This document shows, piece by piece, positions 25,160 to 33,454 of a stretch of 64,000 nucleotides of DNA. The position numbers and the translations under genes were made by a program. The notes beneath the pieces are model-generated. The model searched no databases and was not told the DNA's origin. It saw only the letters and a program-made list of their open reading frames with translations. Numbering within the stretch: position 1 is the stretch's first letter; each line of letters begins with the position of its first letter. Origin of the DNA: JAWXBK01 sp040878185. Lineage in GTDB: Bacteria; Pseudomonadota; Alphaproteobacteria; Dongiales; Dongiaceae. The stretch spans positions 57,713 to 121,712 of the forward strand of contig JBBDMS010000026.1 of assembly GCA_040878185.1 (NCBI GenBank), read 5' to 3'.

Positions 25160-25778
25160 AGGCTCTTACGACAAGAAGCTCAGATACGACCCGAAAGCTG
25201 GTCCGATGTTGGGGCGTAACCCCAAGATGTAGTAGGGCGGCTTTATGCGCCGGCGTGGCGTAGCCGACATTGTGCGACCAGCCATAGCCGGGATAGCGGC
25301 CGTCGAGCTCGCGCATCATCCGGTCCCGGGTCACCTTGGCGATGATCGAGGCGGCGGCGATCGAGAGGCAGATCGCATCGCCGCCGACGATCGCATGGGC
25401 GGTGCAGCCGAGCGCCGGCGCGCGATTGCCGTCGACGATCGCCACATGCGGTACGCGCGGCAGGGCGGCGAAGGCGCGCTGCATCGCCAGCAGGCTCGCA
25501 TGAAAAATATTGATCGTATCGATCTCGGCGACGCTCGCTTCGCCGATGCCGAATTCGATGCACCCTTGCAATGCCAGATAGATTTCCTCGCGCCGCTCGG
25601 CCGGCACCAGCTTCGAGTCGTCGATCTTGCTGGCGAGGCCGCGCGGCAACCGGCGCGGGTCGACGATCACGGCGGCAGCAACGACCGGTCCCGCGAGCGG
25701 GCCGCGGCCGACCTCGTCGATCCCCGCGACGACGACGTCGGGCGCACCGAGCGCGCGCTCGCGCCGATAACTAGGCAT
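25158..25778 (-). CDS. rnhB: Ribonuclease HII
   Basis: A 206-residue type 2 RNase H. The catalytic acids are in the N-terminal GIDEVGRGPLAGPVVAA motif and in the VDGNRAP strand, followed by SIAAASIIAKVTRDRMM and the terminal YGWSHNVGYATPAHKAAL. It cuts at single ribonucleotides in DNA. It lies directly upstream of ccrM on the same strand, and the radical SAM gene lies 76 bp further upstream. The listed ATG gives a standard N-terminus. Confidence 0.96.
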   Translation of the reverse strand: MPSYRRERALGAPDVVVAGIDEVGRGPLAGPVVAAAVIVDPRRLPRGLASKIDDSKLVPAERREEIYLALQGCIEFGIGEASVAEIDTINIFHASLLAMQRAFAALPRVPHVAIVDGNRAPALGCTAHAIVGGDAICLSIAAASIIAKVTRDRMMRELDGRYPGYGWSHNVGYATPAHKAALLHLGVTPQHRTSFRVVSELLVVRA

Positions 25779-25854
25779 CGCGTGGCGGAAAGGGCGCGTT
25801 CGCGCCTGAGGGCATCGGAGCAGGACCAGGCATGCCCCGATGCTAGCACGCGAT

Positions 25855-27051
25855 TCAGGCGCTGTCGGCGAACAAGGAAAGTTGCGGGTTGGCCCGCAGA
25901 ACCGGCGGGCGGAACAGGTCGGTGCGCAGCTCGCTGCGGCGCCGGTTGAGGTCGAGCCGCCGGCAGGCCAGCGCGAATCGGCGCTTGATCATCTCGGCAT
26001 AGGGACCTTCGCCCTTCATGCGCGCGCCGAAGCGGCTGTCATAAGCCTGGCCGTTGCGGGTGTCGCGGATCAGCGCCATCACGCGGGTCGCTCGCTGCGG
26101 GTAGTGGGCGGCGAGCCATTCGTCGAACAGATCCTTGATCTCGAGCGGCAAGCGCAGCAGCACATAGCCAGCACTGGTCGCGCCGGCCGCGGCCGCGGCA
26201 TCGAGAATCCGCTCGATCTCCATGTCGTTGATCGCCGGAATGATCGGTGCCGCCATCACGCCGGTCGGTATACCGGCCTCGGACAATTGCCGCATCGCCT
26301 CGAGCCGGCGCGACGCGGCCGGCGCGCGCGGTTCCATCTTGCGCGCGAGCGCCGGGTCGAGCGTCGTCACCGAAAGCGAGACATTGGCCAGCCCGTCTTT
26401 GGCCATCGCAGAGAGGATATCCAGATCGCGCAGCACCAGCGCCGATTTGGTGACGATCGACACCGGATGGCGGCATTCGGCAAGCACTTCGAGAATCTGG
26501 CGCGTGATGCCGAGCTTTCGTTCGATTGGCTGATAGGGATCGGTGTTGGTGCCAAGCGCCATCACGGCCGGCGTGTAGCGGGGGGACGCGAGTTCCTCGC
26601 GCAGCCGTTCCGCGGCGGCGGGCTTCGCAAACAATTTGGTCTCGAAATCGAGACCGGGCGACAAACCGAGCCAGGCATGGGTCGGCCGCGCGAAGCAATA
26701 GACGCAGCCATGCTCGCAGCCGCGATAGGGATTGATCGAGCGGTCGAAGCCGATATCGGGCGATTCGTTGCGCGCGATGATCCGGCGGGTCGCATCGAGC
26801 GTCACGGTCGTCTCGGGCCGATCCTCGGAAAGCTCGGCGCCGATATTCCAGCCATCGTCCTCGCGCGGCCGGTCGCCGCGCTCGTAGCGGCCCGGGCGGT
26901 TGGTAACAGCGCCGCGTCCCTTGATCGGGCTGGCCGGCAAAGCGGCCTCGTCCGGCATCGCGCGGATCGGCTTGGGGGCCGCGTTGCGGGGTCGGTTGAG
27001 CGGGGCCGCGCGCTGGGGCTCGGCCAATCGTCGTCCGGGTCCTGTGGTCAT
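25855..27051 (-). CDS. PA0069-family radical SAM protein
   Basis: A 398-residue radical SAM enzyme. After a Pro/Arg-rich disordered N-terminus (about 90 residues) the cluster motif Cys112-X3-Cys116-X2-Cys119 sits in YRGCEHGCVYCFARP. The context resembles the spore photoproduct lyase-like/PA0069 group (SINPYRGCEHGC, ALGTNTDPYQPIE). The reaction of this group is not established. The gene is on the same strand as rnhB and could share its transcript; it is divergent from the flavin oxidase gene. Confidence 0.9.
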   Translation of the reverse strand: MTTGPGRRLAEPQRAAPLNRPRNAAPKPIRAMPDEAALPASPIKGRGAVTNRPGRYERGDRPREDDGWNIGAELSEDRPETTVTLDATRRIIARNESPDIGFDRSINPYRGCEHGCVYCFARPTHAWLGLSPGLDFETKLFAKPAAAERLREELASPRYTPAVMALGTNTDPYQPIERKLGITRQILEVLAECRHPVSIVTKSALVLRDLDILSAMAKDGLANVSLSVTTLDPALARKMEPRAPAASRRLEAMRQLSEAGIPTGVMAAPIIPAINDMEIERILDAAAAAGATSAGYVLLRLPLEIKDLFDEWLAAHYPQRATRVMALIRDTRNGQAYDSRFGARMKGEGPYAEMIKRRFALACRRLDLNRRRSELRTDLFRPPVLRANPQLSLFADSA

Positions 27052-27175
27052 GGCATAAAGCTAGTCGCTCTGAGAGAACAATTCAAGAACGACCGCGAAA
27101 CATAAGCCCGCCGGTCGCGGAATCTCTCGGATCCCGGCAGGATGGCCGGCGGCGAATCGGGTTCGGGTGCGCGGC

Positions 27176-28270
27176 ATGAAAGTGGTCATCGTCGGCGGCG
27201 GCATTGTCGGGCTGTCCGCCGCCTGGGCGCTGGTGCGCGCGGGCCACCAGCCGGTGGTGCTGGAGCAGGACACCGTCCCCAACCCGCTCGGGTCTTCGTA
27301 TGACGAGCACCGCATGACGCGGCTCTTCTATCCCGAGCCGACCGGCTATGGCGCGATGGTGCCGGAGGCCATGGCCGCCTACGAAACATTGTGGGGCGAT
27401 CTCGGCGAGCGCCTCTATCGCGAAACCGGAATCCTCGGTCTGTCGCGCGCCAGCGGCGACTGGATCGACGCGGCGATGCCGCAGATCGAACGCGACGGCT
27501 ACCGCTTCGAGCGGCTGACGGCGAAGCGGCTCGCGCGGCGCTGGCCGTTCCTCGATACATCGGGCGTCGCTTACGGCGTCTTCATGCAGCAAGGTGGCGT
27601 GCTGTTTGCCGAGCGCATCGTTCGCGCGCTCGCCTTGAAGCTTGGCGACAGGCTGCGAGCCCAGACGCCGGTCATCGCGCTGGATCCCGGAAGCAGTGCT
27701 GCCCGTCTCGACGATGGCACATTGGTCAGCGGCGATGCGCTCATCGTTGCCGCCGGCCCGTGGATCGGCCGGCTGGTGCCACAGCTTGCCGCGCGCAGCC
27801 GAAGCTACCGGCAGGTCGCGGTCTATCTCGATGCGCCGCTGAAGTTTCGCGCCGCCTGGAACGAAGCCCCGGCGATCGTCGATTTCGGCGGTGCCGGCGA
27901 CATCTATGCGTTCCCCTCGGCCGATCGCACGCGGATCAAGATCGCATCGGGCGAGTACCGGCGGCCGGGCGAGCCCGACATGGATCGCGCGGTCGATCCG
28001 GAAGAAGCGGCGATCATCCGCGAACGCTATCGCGGTCGCCTCATCGATCTCGACGGCTACACGACGATCGGCACCCGAAGCTGCTGCTACACGATGACAG
28101 AGGATCACCGGTTCATCGCCGAACGGATCGGCGAGAATGCGGTTGCGATCAGCCCCTGCTCGGGACACGGCTTCAAGTTCGGCGCGATTCTGGGATTGAA
28201 GCTGGCGGGCGCCGTGACCGGTGCAATCGATTACGAGACGCTGGCCCGATGGGTCGCGGGCCGGAGCTGA
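27176..28270 (+). CDS. FAD-dependent amine oxidase, monomeric sarcosine oxidase-like
   Basis: A 364-residue flavoprotein of the DAO family. The Rossmann motif VVIVGGGIVGLSAAW is at the N-terminus, followed by a GSSYDEHRMTRLFY segment like that of sarcosine and N-methyltryptophan oxidases. Near the C-terminus, SCCYTMTEDHRF contains the cysteine that covalently holds FAD in monomeric sarcosine oxidase, then SGHGFKFG. Oxidation of a secondary or N-methyl amino acid with hydrogen peroxide formation is therefore likely, substrate unknown. The start at 27176 is favoured; GTG at 27167 adds three residues. Confidence 0.85.
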   Translation: MKVVIVGGGIVGLSAAWALVRAGHQPVVLEQDTVPNPLGSSYDEHRMTRLFYPEPTGYGAMVPEAMAAYETLWGDLGERLYRETGILGLSRASGDWIDAAMPQIERDGYRFERLTAKRLARRWPFLDTSGVAYGVFMQQGGVLFAERIVRALALKLGDRLRAQTPVIALDPGSSAARLDDGTLVSGDALIVAAGPWIGRLVPQLAARSRSYRQVAVYLDAPLKFRAAWNEAPAIVDFGGAGDIYAFPSADRTRIKIASGEYRRPGEPDMDRAVDPEEAAIIRERYRGRLIDLDGYTTIGTRSCCYTMTEDHRFIAERIGENAVAISPCSGHGFKFGAILGLKLAGAVTGAIDYETLARWVAGRS

Positions 28271-28277
28271 AGCGCTC

Positions 28278-28808
28278 CTATTTCTCCATCAGCCGCGGCA
28301 TCAGCTCGACCAGATTGCACGGTTTGTGCCGGTAATCGAGCTGGTGTTTCAGCACTTCATCCCAGCCGTCGCGGCAGGCGCCGGGCGAACCGGGCAGCGC
28401 GAAGAGATAGGTGCCGCGCACCACGCCGCCGGTCGCGCGCGACTGCATGGTCGAGGTGCCGACCTTCTGGAAGCTGATCCAGCGGAAAAGTTCGCCGAAC
28501 CCGTCGATCTTTTTCTCATAGAGGCTTTCGAAGGCCTCGGTCGTCACGTCGCGGCCGGTCATGCCGGTGCCGCCGGTCGAGATCACGACATCGATCGTCT
28601 TGTCGGCGATCCATTTTTCGACCTGCGCGGTGATCGCGCCGATGTCGTCGCGGACGATCGCGCGGGCAGCGACCTTGTGCCCGTCGCGCGTGATCATCTC
28701 GGCCAGGGTCGCGCCGGATTTGTCGTCGGCTTCGGTCCGCGTGTCGGAGACTGTCAGGACCGCAATATTGACCGGATGAAACGGGCGGGTTTCGTCAATT
28801 CGTGGCAT
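28278..28808 (-). CDS. moaB: Molybdenum cofactor biosynthesis protein MoaB
   Basis: A 176-residue MoaB/MogA-type protein. The N-terminal VNIAVLTVSDTRT strand, the ISTGGTGMTGRDVTTEAF substrate motif and the LFALPGSPGACRDGWDEVL region are all conserved. Members adenylylate molybdopterin. The ATG at 28808 gives the usual short N-terminus; the frame is open upstream but that part overlaps the lytic transglycosylase gene. The start overlaps the end of that gene by 14 bp, so they are co-transcribed although functionally unrelated. Confidence 0.92.
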   Translation of the reverse strand: MPRIDETRPFHPVNIAVLTVSDTRTEADDKSGATLAEMITRDGHKVAARAIVRDDIGAITAQVEKWIADKTIDVVISTGGTGMTGRDVTTEAFESLYEKKIDGFGELFRWISFQKVGTSTMQSRATGGVVRGTYLFALPGSPGACRDGWDEVLKHQLDYRHKPCNLVELMPRLMEK

Positions 28809-30378
28809 CGGAGGCGGCCAGCGTGGCGGCGTCCTGCGATTGATAAGTCGGCCAGGCACCGGATGCGACGGCATCGAGCGACAGAGCCGGCTGACCGAGC
28901 CGTGCCTGGTAGATCCACAGGCCGGCCATCACCCGCTCGACGAACAAACGCGTCTCGCGCGAGGGGATGCTTTCGATGAACAGCAGCGGATCGTCGTCAT
29001 AGACGAACTGCTTGCGCCATTTCGCGAGATTGCCGGGACCGGCATTGTACGCGATCGTCATCAGGAAGAGATCGTTCGCGACATTCGCATCGGCCAGCAG
29101 CATGCGCAGATATTCCTGGCCGAGCGTCAGGCTCATGACCGGGTCGCGCAGATCATGGGCGAGAATGCCGAGCTGCCTGGCGACCGCATCGGCCGTCGAC
29201 GGGATGATCTGCATCAGCCCGGTCGCGCCGGAAGGATTCTGGGCGGTCGGATTGAAACCGGATTCCTGGCGTGCAATCGAGTAGAGCAGCGCGCGGTCGA
29301 TCGAGAAGCCGCCATGCGGCTCCCATTGCGGCAGCGGATAGAGCGCCTCGTCGATGCGCCCGCCGGTCACTTCTTCGACGACGCTGCCGGCGGTCATGAC
29401 GAAGGACGGCAGCGCATAACGCTGCGCCACGGCCAGCATCGCCTCGAGCAGCACCGGGCTCGCCTTCGGCCGCAGGACGTGGAATTCGGCCGCGGCGCGG
29501 CGTTCCTGGCCGATCTGCAGCAGCGCGAGAGCGCGCTGGCCGATCCGCGATTTCAGGAGCGACTGCGCGCCTTCCGGCGACAGTGAAAGCGGACGCCAGT
29601 CGAAACTTGCGTCGAGGCCGAGCGCGCGGCGGGCGAGCTGCCCATAGAAGCTGCGCGGCTCTTCGGCGGCGATGCGCAGCCAGCGGCTGACTTCCTCGGG
29701 CTGGCGCGCGCGCACATAGCTGCGGGCGGCCCAGTAGGACGCGGCAGACCGCGTCCAGATATCCTTTGCCTCGCCGGCTGCCTGCACGAACAAGGTGGCG
29801 GACGCGACCGGATCGTTGTTGCGCCAGGCTTCGAGCCCGGCGGTCCAGCCGCCGGTGTCGGCGCCCGCGCCGTTGTCGGGCGTGCCGCCGCGGAAGGTCG
29901 AAACGGTCGGCTGGGGCGGCGCATCGATGCCCGCGGGCAGCCGCTTTATGGCGAGATCGTAAAGCCGCGGCGCATCGGGATGGTCGCCATAGCGCATCAG
30001 CCAGTCGCGCAGCTCGCGATAGGAAGTTCGATAGGTCGGGCTGAGATAGCGATCGGCCAGGACATGGCCGAGCAGACGCAGGTCGGTCAGCCGGTCGACG
30101 ACCGCGTCGGCCTCGAGCCATTGCGCCGCCGCCTGAAGTTCAAAGATCTGCCGGTAGCGCGCGGCGTCGACGGCTTCGAGCGGCGTCGGCGTGGCAACCT
30201 CCGGCACGAAATCCTCTGTTCCGGTCGGCAGCGACGCGGTTTCCGGTAAGGCGGGAACGAGCACGTCCTGAGCCTGAAGCGGGTCGGCGGCGAGAGTGAT
30301 GGAGAGGAGGAGGGCCCCGGTTAGAAGCTGCCAGAAACGGCGCGGCAGCCCGGCGCGCAAGAATCTTTCATGAATCAT
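28795..30378 (-). CDS. Soluble lytic murein transglycosylase
   Basis: A 527-residue periplasmic enzyme. It has a signal peptide (residues about 15-36), an alpha-superhelical region with TPR-like repeats that forms a ring, and a C-terminal SLT domain with catalytic glutamate in SIARQESGFNPTAQNPSGA followed by GLMQIIPSTA and the NAGPGN motif. It cleaves the glycan strands of peptidoglycan to 1,6-anhydro products. The ATG at 30378 is the only start that yields a signal peptide. The 198-bp region upstream contains the relic of udg. Confidence 0.95.
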   Translation of the reverse strand: MIHERFLRAGLPRRFWQLLTGALLLSITLAADPLQAQDVLVPALPETASLPTGTEDFVPEVATPTPLEAVDAARYRQIFELQAAAQWLEADAVVDRLTDLRLLGHVLADRYLSPTYRTSYRELRDWLMRYGDHPDAPRLYDLAIKRLPAGIDAPPQPTVSTFRGGTPDNGAGADTGGWTAGLEAWRNNDPVASATLFVQAAGEAKDIWTRSAASYWAARSYVRARQPEEVSRWLRIAAEEPRSFYGQLARRALGLDASFDWRPLSLSPEGAQSLLKSRIGQRALALLQIGQERRAAAEFHVLRPKASPVLLEAMLAVAQRYALPSFVMTAGSVVEEVTGGRIDEALYPLPQWEPHGGFSIDRALLYSIARQESGFNPTAQNPSGATGLMQIIPSTADAVARQLGILAHDLRDPVMSLTLGQEYLRMLLADANVANDLFLMTIAYNAGPGNLAKWRKQFVYDDDPLLFIESIPSRETRLFVERVMAGLWIYQARLGQPALSLDAVASGAWPTYQSQDAATLAASDATN

Positions 30379-30473
30379 CGCTCGTTAGGTACCTCAGCCC
30401 TGCCAGCTGCGCAACCCGTAAAGCTGTGGCAGCTTACCAGTTATTGTGTAGAAAAAGAAGGTACCCCCTAGGT

Positions 30474-30532
30474 CTAGGGGTGCGCCAACTCGCCCGACAT
30501 TTCGCTCAAGGCCGAAACGCCGCGCCTGCCGG
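30474..30532 (-). repeat. Decayed second copy of the udg 3' end
   Basis: Roughly 59 bp starting at CTAGGGG (30474) align with the udg 3' end starting at CTAGGGG (30577), with about 70 percent identity by eye. Read on the minus strand this copy ends ALSEMSGELAHP followed by TAG; the real gene ends ALSEKLGELARP and TAG. Start of the copy lies 103 bp beyond the genuine stop. It looks like a tandem partial duplication that has drifted. The rest of the 30379-30576 gap holds a GTCTAGGGG-type palindrome at 30465-30480 and no gene. Confidence 0.6.
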
Positions 30533-30576
30533 GCCTCGAGCCTCTTTGGTATATGGAAACGGGGGGCCGTCCGGCG

Positions 30577-31470
30577 CTAGGGGCGGGCGAGTTCGCCCAA
30601 CTTTTCGCTCAGGGCCAGAAGATCGCGCCAGGCCTCCCTTTTCTGGGCCGGCTGGCGCAGCAGGAACGCCGGATGGAAGGTCGGGAGGGCCGAAATCGGA
30701 CGGCTCATCCCGGTGCTCTCATAGAGGAACCAGCGACCGCGCAGCCGCATGATCCCCTCGTTGCGGGCAAGCAGCGTCTTGGCCGAGGCGCCGCCGGTCA
30801 GCAGCAGCACGTCGGGGTTCGCGAGCTCGATATGCCGTTCGACGAACGGGAGGCACGCCGCCACCTCGCCGGTCGTCGGCTGGCGGTTCCCCGGCGGCCG
30901 CCAGAAGATGATGTTGGTAATGTAGACGCTGGTCCGGTCGAGGCCGATCTGCGCCAGCATGCGATCGAGGAGCTGGCCCGAGACGCCGACGAACGGCTTG
31001 CCGGCACGATCCTCGTCGGCGCCCGGCGCCTCGCCGACGATCATCACCCGGCTTTCCGGGTTGCCATCGGCAAACACCAGATTGGTGGCGGTGTCCTTCA
31101 GGGGACAACCGTCGAACGCCATCAGCGCCTCGCGCAGTTCGTCGAGCGACCGTGCAGCGCGGGCGAGGCTGTGGGCCGGCGAATCGGCGAGGGCCGGCGA
31201 CGCGGTCCGCATCGGGACCAGGCCGGCATCGGCGAGGCGCGGCCGGGCGGCCTGCGGCGGTGCATCGTCGCGCTCCGTATCATCGCGGGGCGGGCGGGAT
31301 GGGATTGCGCCATTGCTGGGTGTCGCGACGACCGGCCCGACCGGCACGGGGGCCTCTGCCGCCACGGCGAAGCGATCCGCCGGTACGATGTCGATCGCCT
31401 CGTCCGCGCCGGCCTCGATCTGCCAGGCAAGGGCGGCGAGGACCGCTGCCGTCGAATCTCCGTCGCGCAT
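30577..31470 (-). CDS. Uracil-DNA glycosylase, family 4-like
   Basis: A 297-residue protein. The first 100 residues are Pro/Ala-rich and poorly conserved. The catalytic domain then shows VGEAPGADEDRAGKPFVG, TNIIFWRPPGNRQPTTGE and HPAFLLRQ, the pattern of family 4 uracil-DNA glycosylases, which remove uracil from DNA. In classical members four cysteines bind a [4Fe-4S] cluster; here only two remain (FDGC and AAC), because the first cysteine and the one before RPP are replaced by Phe and Trp. A cluster-free or altered variant is implied. It is divergent from the ETF-QO gene. Confidence 0.88.
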   Translation of the reverse strand: MRDGDSTAAVLAALAWQIEAGADEAIDIVPADRFAVAAEAPVPVGPVVATPSNGAIPSRPPRDDTERDDAPPQAARPRLADAGLVPMRTASPALADSPAHSLARAARSLDELREALMAFDGCPLKDTATNLVFADGNPESRVMIVGEAPGADEDRAGKPFVGVSGQLLDRMLAQIGLDRTSVYITNIIFWRPPGNRQPTTGEVAACLPFVERHIELANPDVLLLTGGASAKTLLARNEGIMRLRGRWFLYESTGMSRPISALPTFHPAFLLRQPAQKREAWRDLLALSEKLGELARP

Positions 31471-31635
31471 GGAACAAGCCTAGCATCGGGTCCGGCGTAG
31501 CGTCAGCCGGGACTTATCCGCGCCGGAGGCGCTGTGCTAAACGGGCGCTCTCGATCCGCCGGAAGCGCGGACGGGCGATGCGGGCGGGCGATGTCGGCGG
31601 CACGGCCGGCAGACGCGACAGGAAGGGAGACGGCA

Positions 31636-33291
31636 TTGGAACGCGAGGCAATGGAATTCGATGTCGTGATCGTCGGCGGCGGCCCCTCGGGCCTCGCCGC
31701 AGCGATCCGGCTGAAGCAGCTCGCGGCCGAGGCCGGGCGCGAGGTCGCGGTCTGCGTGCTCGAAAAGGGCTCCGAGATCGGCGCTCATATTCTCTCCGGT
31801 GCCGTAGTCGATCCGATGGCGCTCAACGAGCTCATCCCGGACTGGAAAGAGAAGGGCGCACCGCTCAACACCCCGGTGACGGAAGACCGTTTCCTCTATC
31901 TCACCGAGAAAGGCGGCTTCCGCTTTCCCGAATTCCTGATGCCGCCGCTGATGAACAATCACGGGAACTACATCGTCAGCCTCGGCAATCTATGCCGCTG
32001 GCTTGCCGGTCAGGCGGAAGCGCTCGGCGTCGAGATCTATCCCGGGTTCGCGGCCGCCGAAATCGTGTTCAACGAGGACGGTTCGGTCAAAGGCGTCGCG
32101 ACCGGCGACATGGGCATCGGCAAGAACGGCGAGAAGAAAGACAATTACACGCCGGGCATCGAGCTCCACGCCAAGTACACTTTGTTCGCCGAGGGCGTGC
32201 GCGGATCGCTGGCCAAGATGCTGTTCGAGCGTTTCGCGCTGCGCGCGGGCGTCGATCCGCAGAAATTCGGTATCGGTCTCAAGGAACTCTGGGAAATCGA
32301 TCCGGCGAAGCACAAACCCGGTCTCGTCGTGCACAGCCAGGGCTGGCCGCTCGATGGCAAGACCGGCGGCGGTTCGTTCCTCTATCACCTTGAGAACAAC
32401 CAGGTCGCCGTCGGATTCGTGGTGCATCTCAATTACCAGAACCCGTATCTGGCGCCGTTCGAGGAGTTCCAGCGCTTCAAGACGCATCCGATGATCCGGC
32501 CGTTCTTCGAGGGCGGCAAGCGCATCGCCTACGGATCGCGCGCGATCAACGAGGGCGGGCTGCAGTCGATCCCGAAACTGGTCTTCCCGGGCGGCGCGCT
32601 GATCGGCTGCAGCGCCGGGTTCGTCAATGTCCCGCGCATCAAGGGCAGCCATAACGCGATGAAGAGCGGCATGCTCGCGGCTGAATCGGCGTTCGCCGCG
32701 CTCGGCGCAGAGCGAAGCCACGATGTGCTGGCCGACTATCCCGATTCGGTGCGCAAATCCTGGATCTGGACCGACCTCAAGAAGGTGCGCAACGTGAAGC
32801 CGGCGCTGCGCTGGGGCACCTATCTCGGCACGATGTATGGCGGCGCCGAGATGTGGCTGAACTCGATCGGTCTCGGCTTTCTCGCACCCTGGACCCTGAA
32901 GCATCGCAAGGCCGATTATGAAACGCTGAAGCCGGCCGCTGAATGCACGCCGATCGAGTATCCCAAGCCGGACGGCATCATCACGTTCGACCGGCTTTCC
33001 TCGGTGTTCCTCTCGAACACCAATCACGAGGAAGACCAGCCGGTGCATCTGAAGCTCAGGGATGCGTCGATTCCGATCGCGAAGACCCTGCCGATCTATG
33101 CCGAGCCGGCGCAGCGTTATTGTCCGGCCGGCGTGTACGAGATCGTGGTGGAGGCGGATGGCGCCAAACGGTTCCAGATCAACGCGCAGAACTGCGTGCA
33201 CTGTAAAACCTGCGACATCAAGGACCCGTTCCAGAACATCAACTGGACGGTGCCGGAAGGCGGCGGCGGTCCCAACTACCCGAATATGTGA
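31636..33291 (+). CDS. Electron transfer flavoprotein-ubiquinone oxidoreductase
   Basis: A 551-residue inner-membrane flavoprotein that passes electrons from ETF to ubiquinone. It has the FAD motif VVIVGGGPSGLAAAIRL, the GAHILSGAV segment, a ubiquinone region (GGALIGCSAGFVNVPRIKGS), and a C-terminal ferredoxin-like part whose cysteines lie in YCPAGVYE and CVHCKTCDIKDP, binding [4Fe-4S]. I set the start at a TTG (31636): it follows a GGGAGA ribosome binding site at the right distance and gives the conserved opening EREAMEFD. ATGs at 31591 and 31651 are alternatives. ETF itself is not in the window. Confidence 0.95.
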   Translation: MEREAMEFDVVIVGGGPSGLAAAIRLKQLAAEAGREVAVCVLEKGSEIGAHILSGAVVDPMALNELIPDWKEKGAPLNTPVTEDRFLYLTEKGGFRFPEFLMPPLMNNHGNYIVSLGNLCRWLAGQAEALGVEIYPGFAAAEIVFNEDGSVKGVATGDMGIGKNGEKKDNYTPGIELHAKYTLFAEGVRGSLAKMLFERFALRAGVDPQKFGIGLKELWEIDPAKHKPGLVVHSQGWPLDGKTGGGSFLYHLENNQVAVGFVVHLNYQNPYLAPFEEFQRFKTHPMIRPFFEGGKRIAYGSRAINEGGLQSIPKLVFPGGALIGCSAGFVNVPRIKGSHNAMKSGMLAAESAFAALGAERSHDVLADYPDSVRKSWIWTDLKKVRNVKPALRWGTYLGTMYGGAEMWLNSIGLGFLAPWTLKHRKADYETLKPAAECTPIEYPKPDGIITFDRLSSVFLSNTNHEEDQPVHLKLRDASIPIAKTLPIYAEPAQRYCPAGVYEIVVEADGAKRFQINAQNCVHCKTCDIKDPFQNINWTVPEGGGGPNYPNM

Positions 33292-33454
33292 AATGGGTGG
33301 CTTTTGCGGCGGGCCGATTTGCCGCGTGCGCCTGGGGCCCGGAGCCGGTGGCGGCGGCCGGGTCGCCCCGCTAGACTTGCGACCCACGATAGCGGCCCGC
33401 GGCACTGCCGCGACCGGCCCCATCCGCCCCAGAACAGGTATCCCCGGAACCGGC

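Noticed and set aside
30465..30480. CCCCTAG-GT-CTAGGGG palindrome as an operator
   Set aside because: The two-base spacer and the origin of its right half as part of the udg duplication make a chance or by-product explanation more likely.
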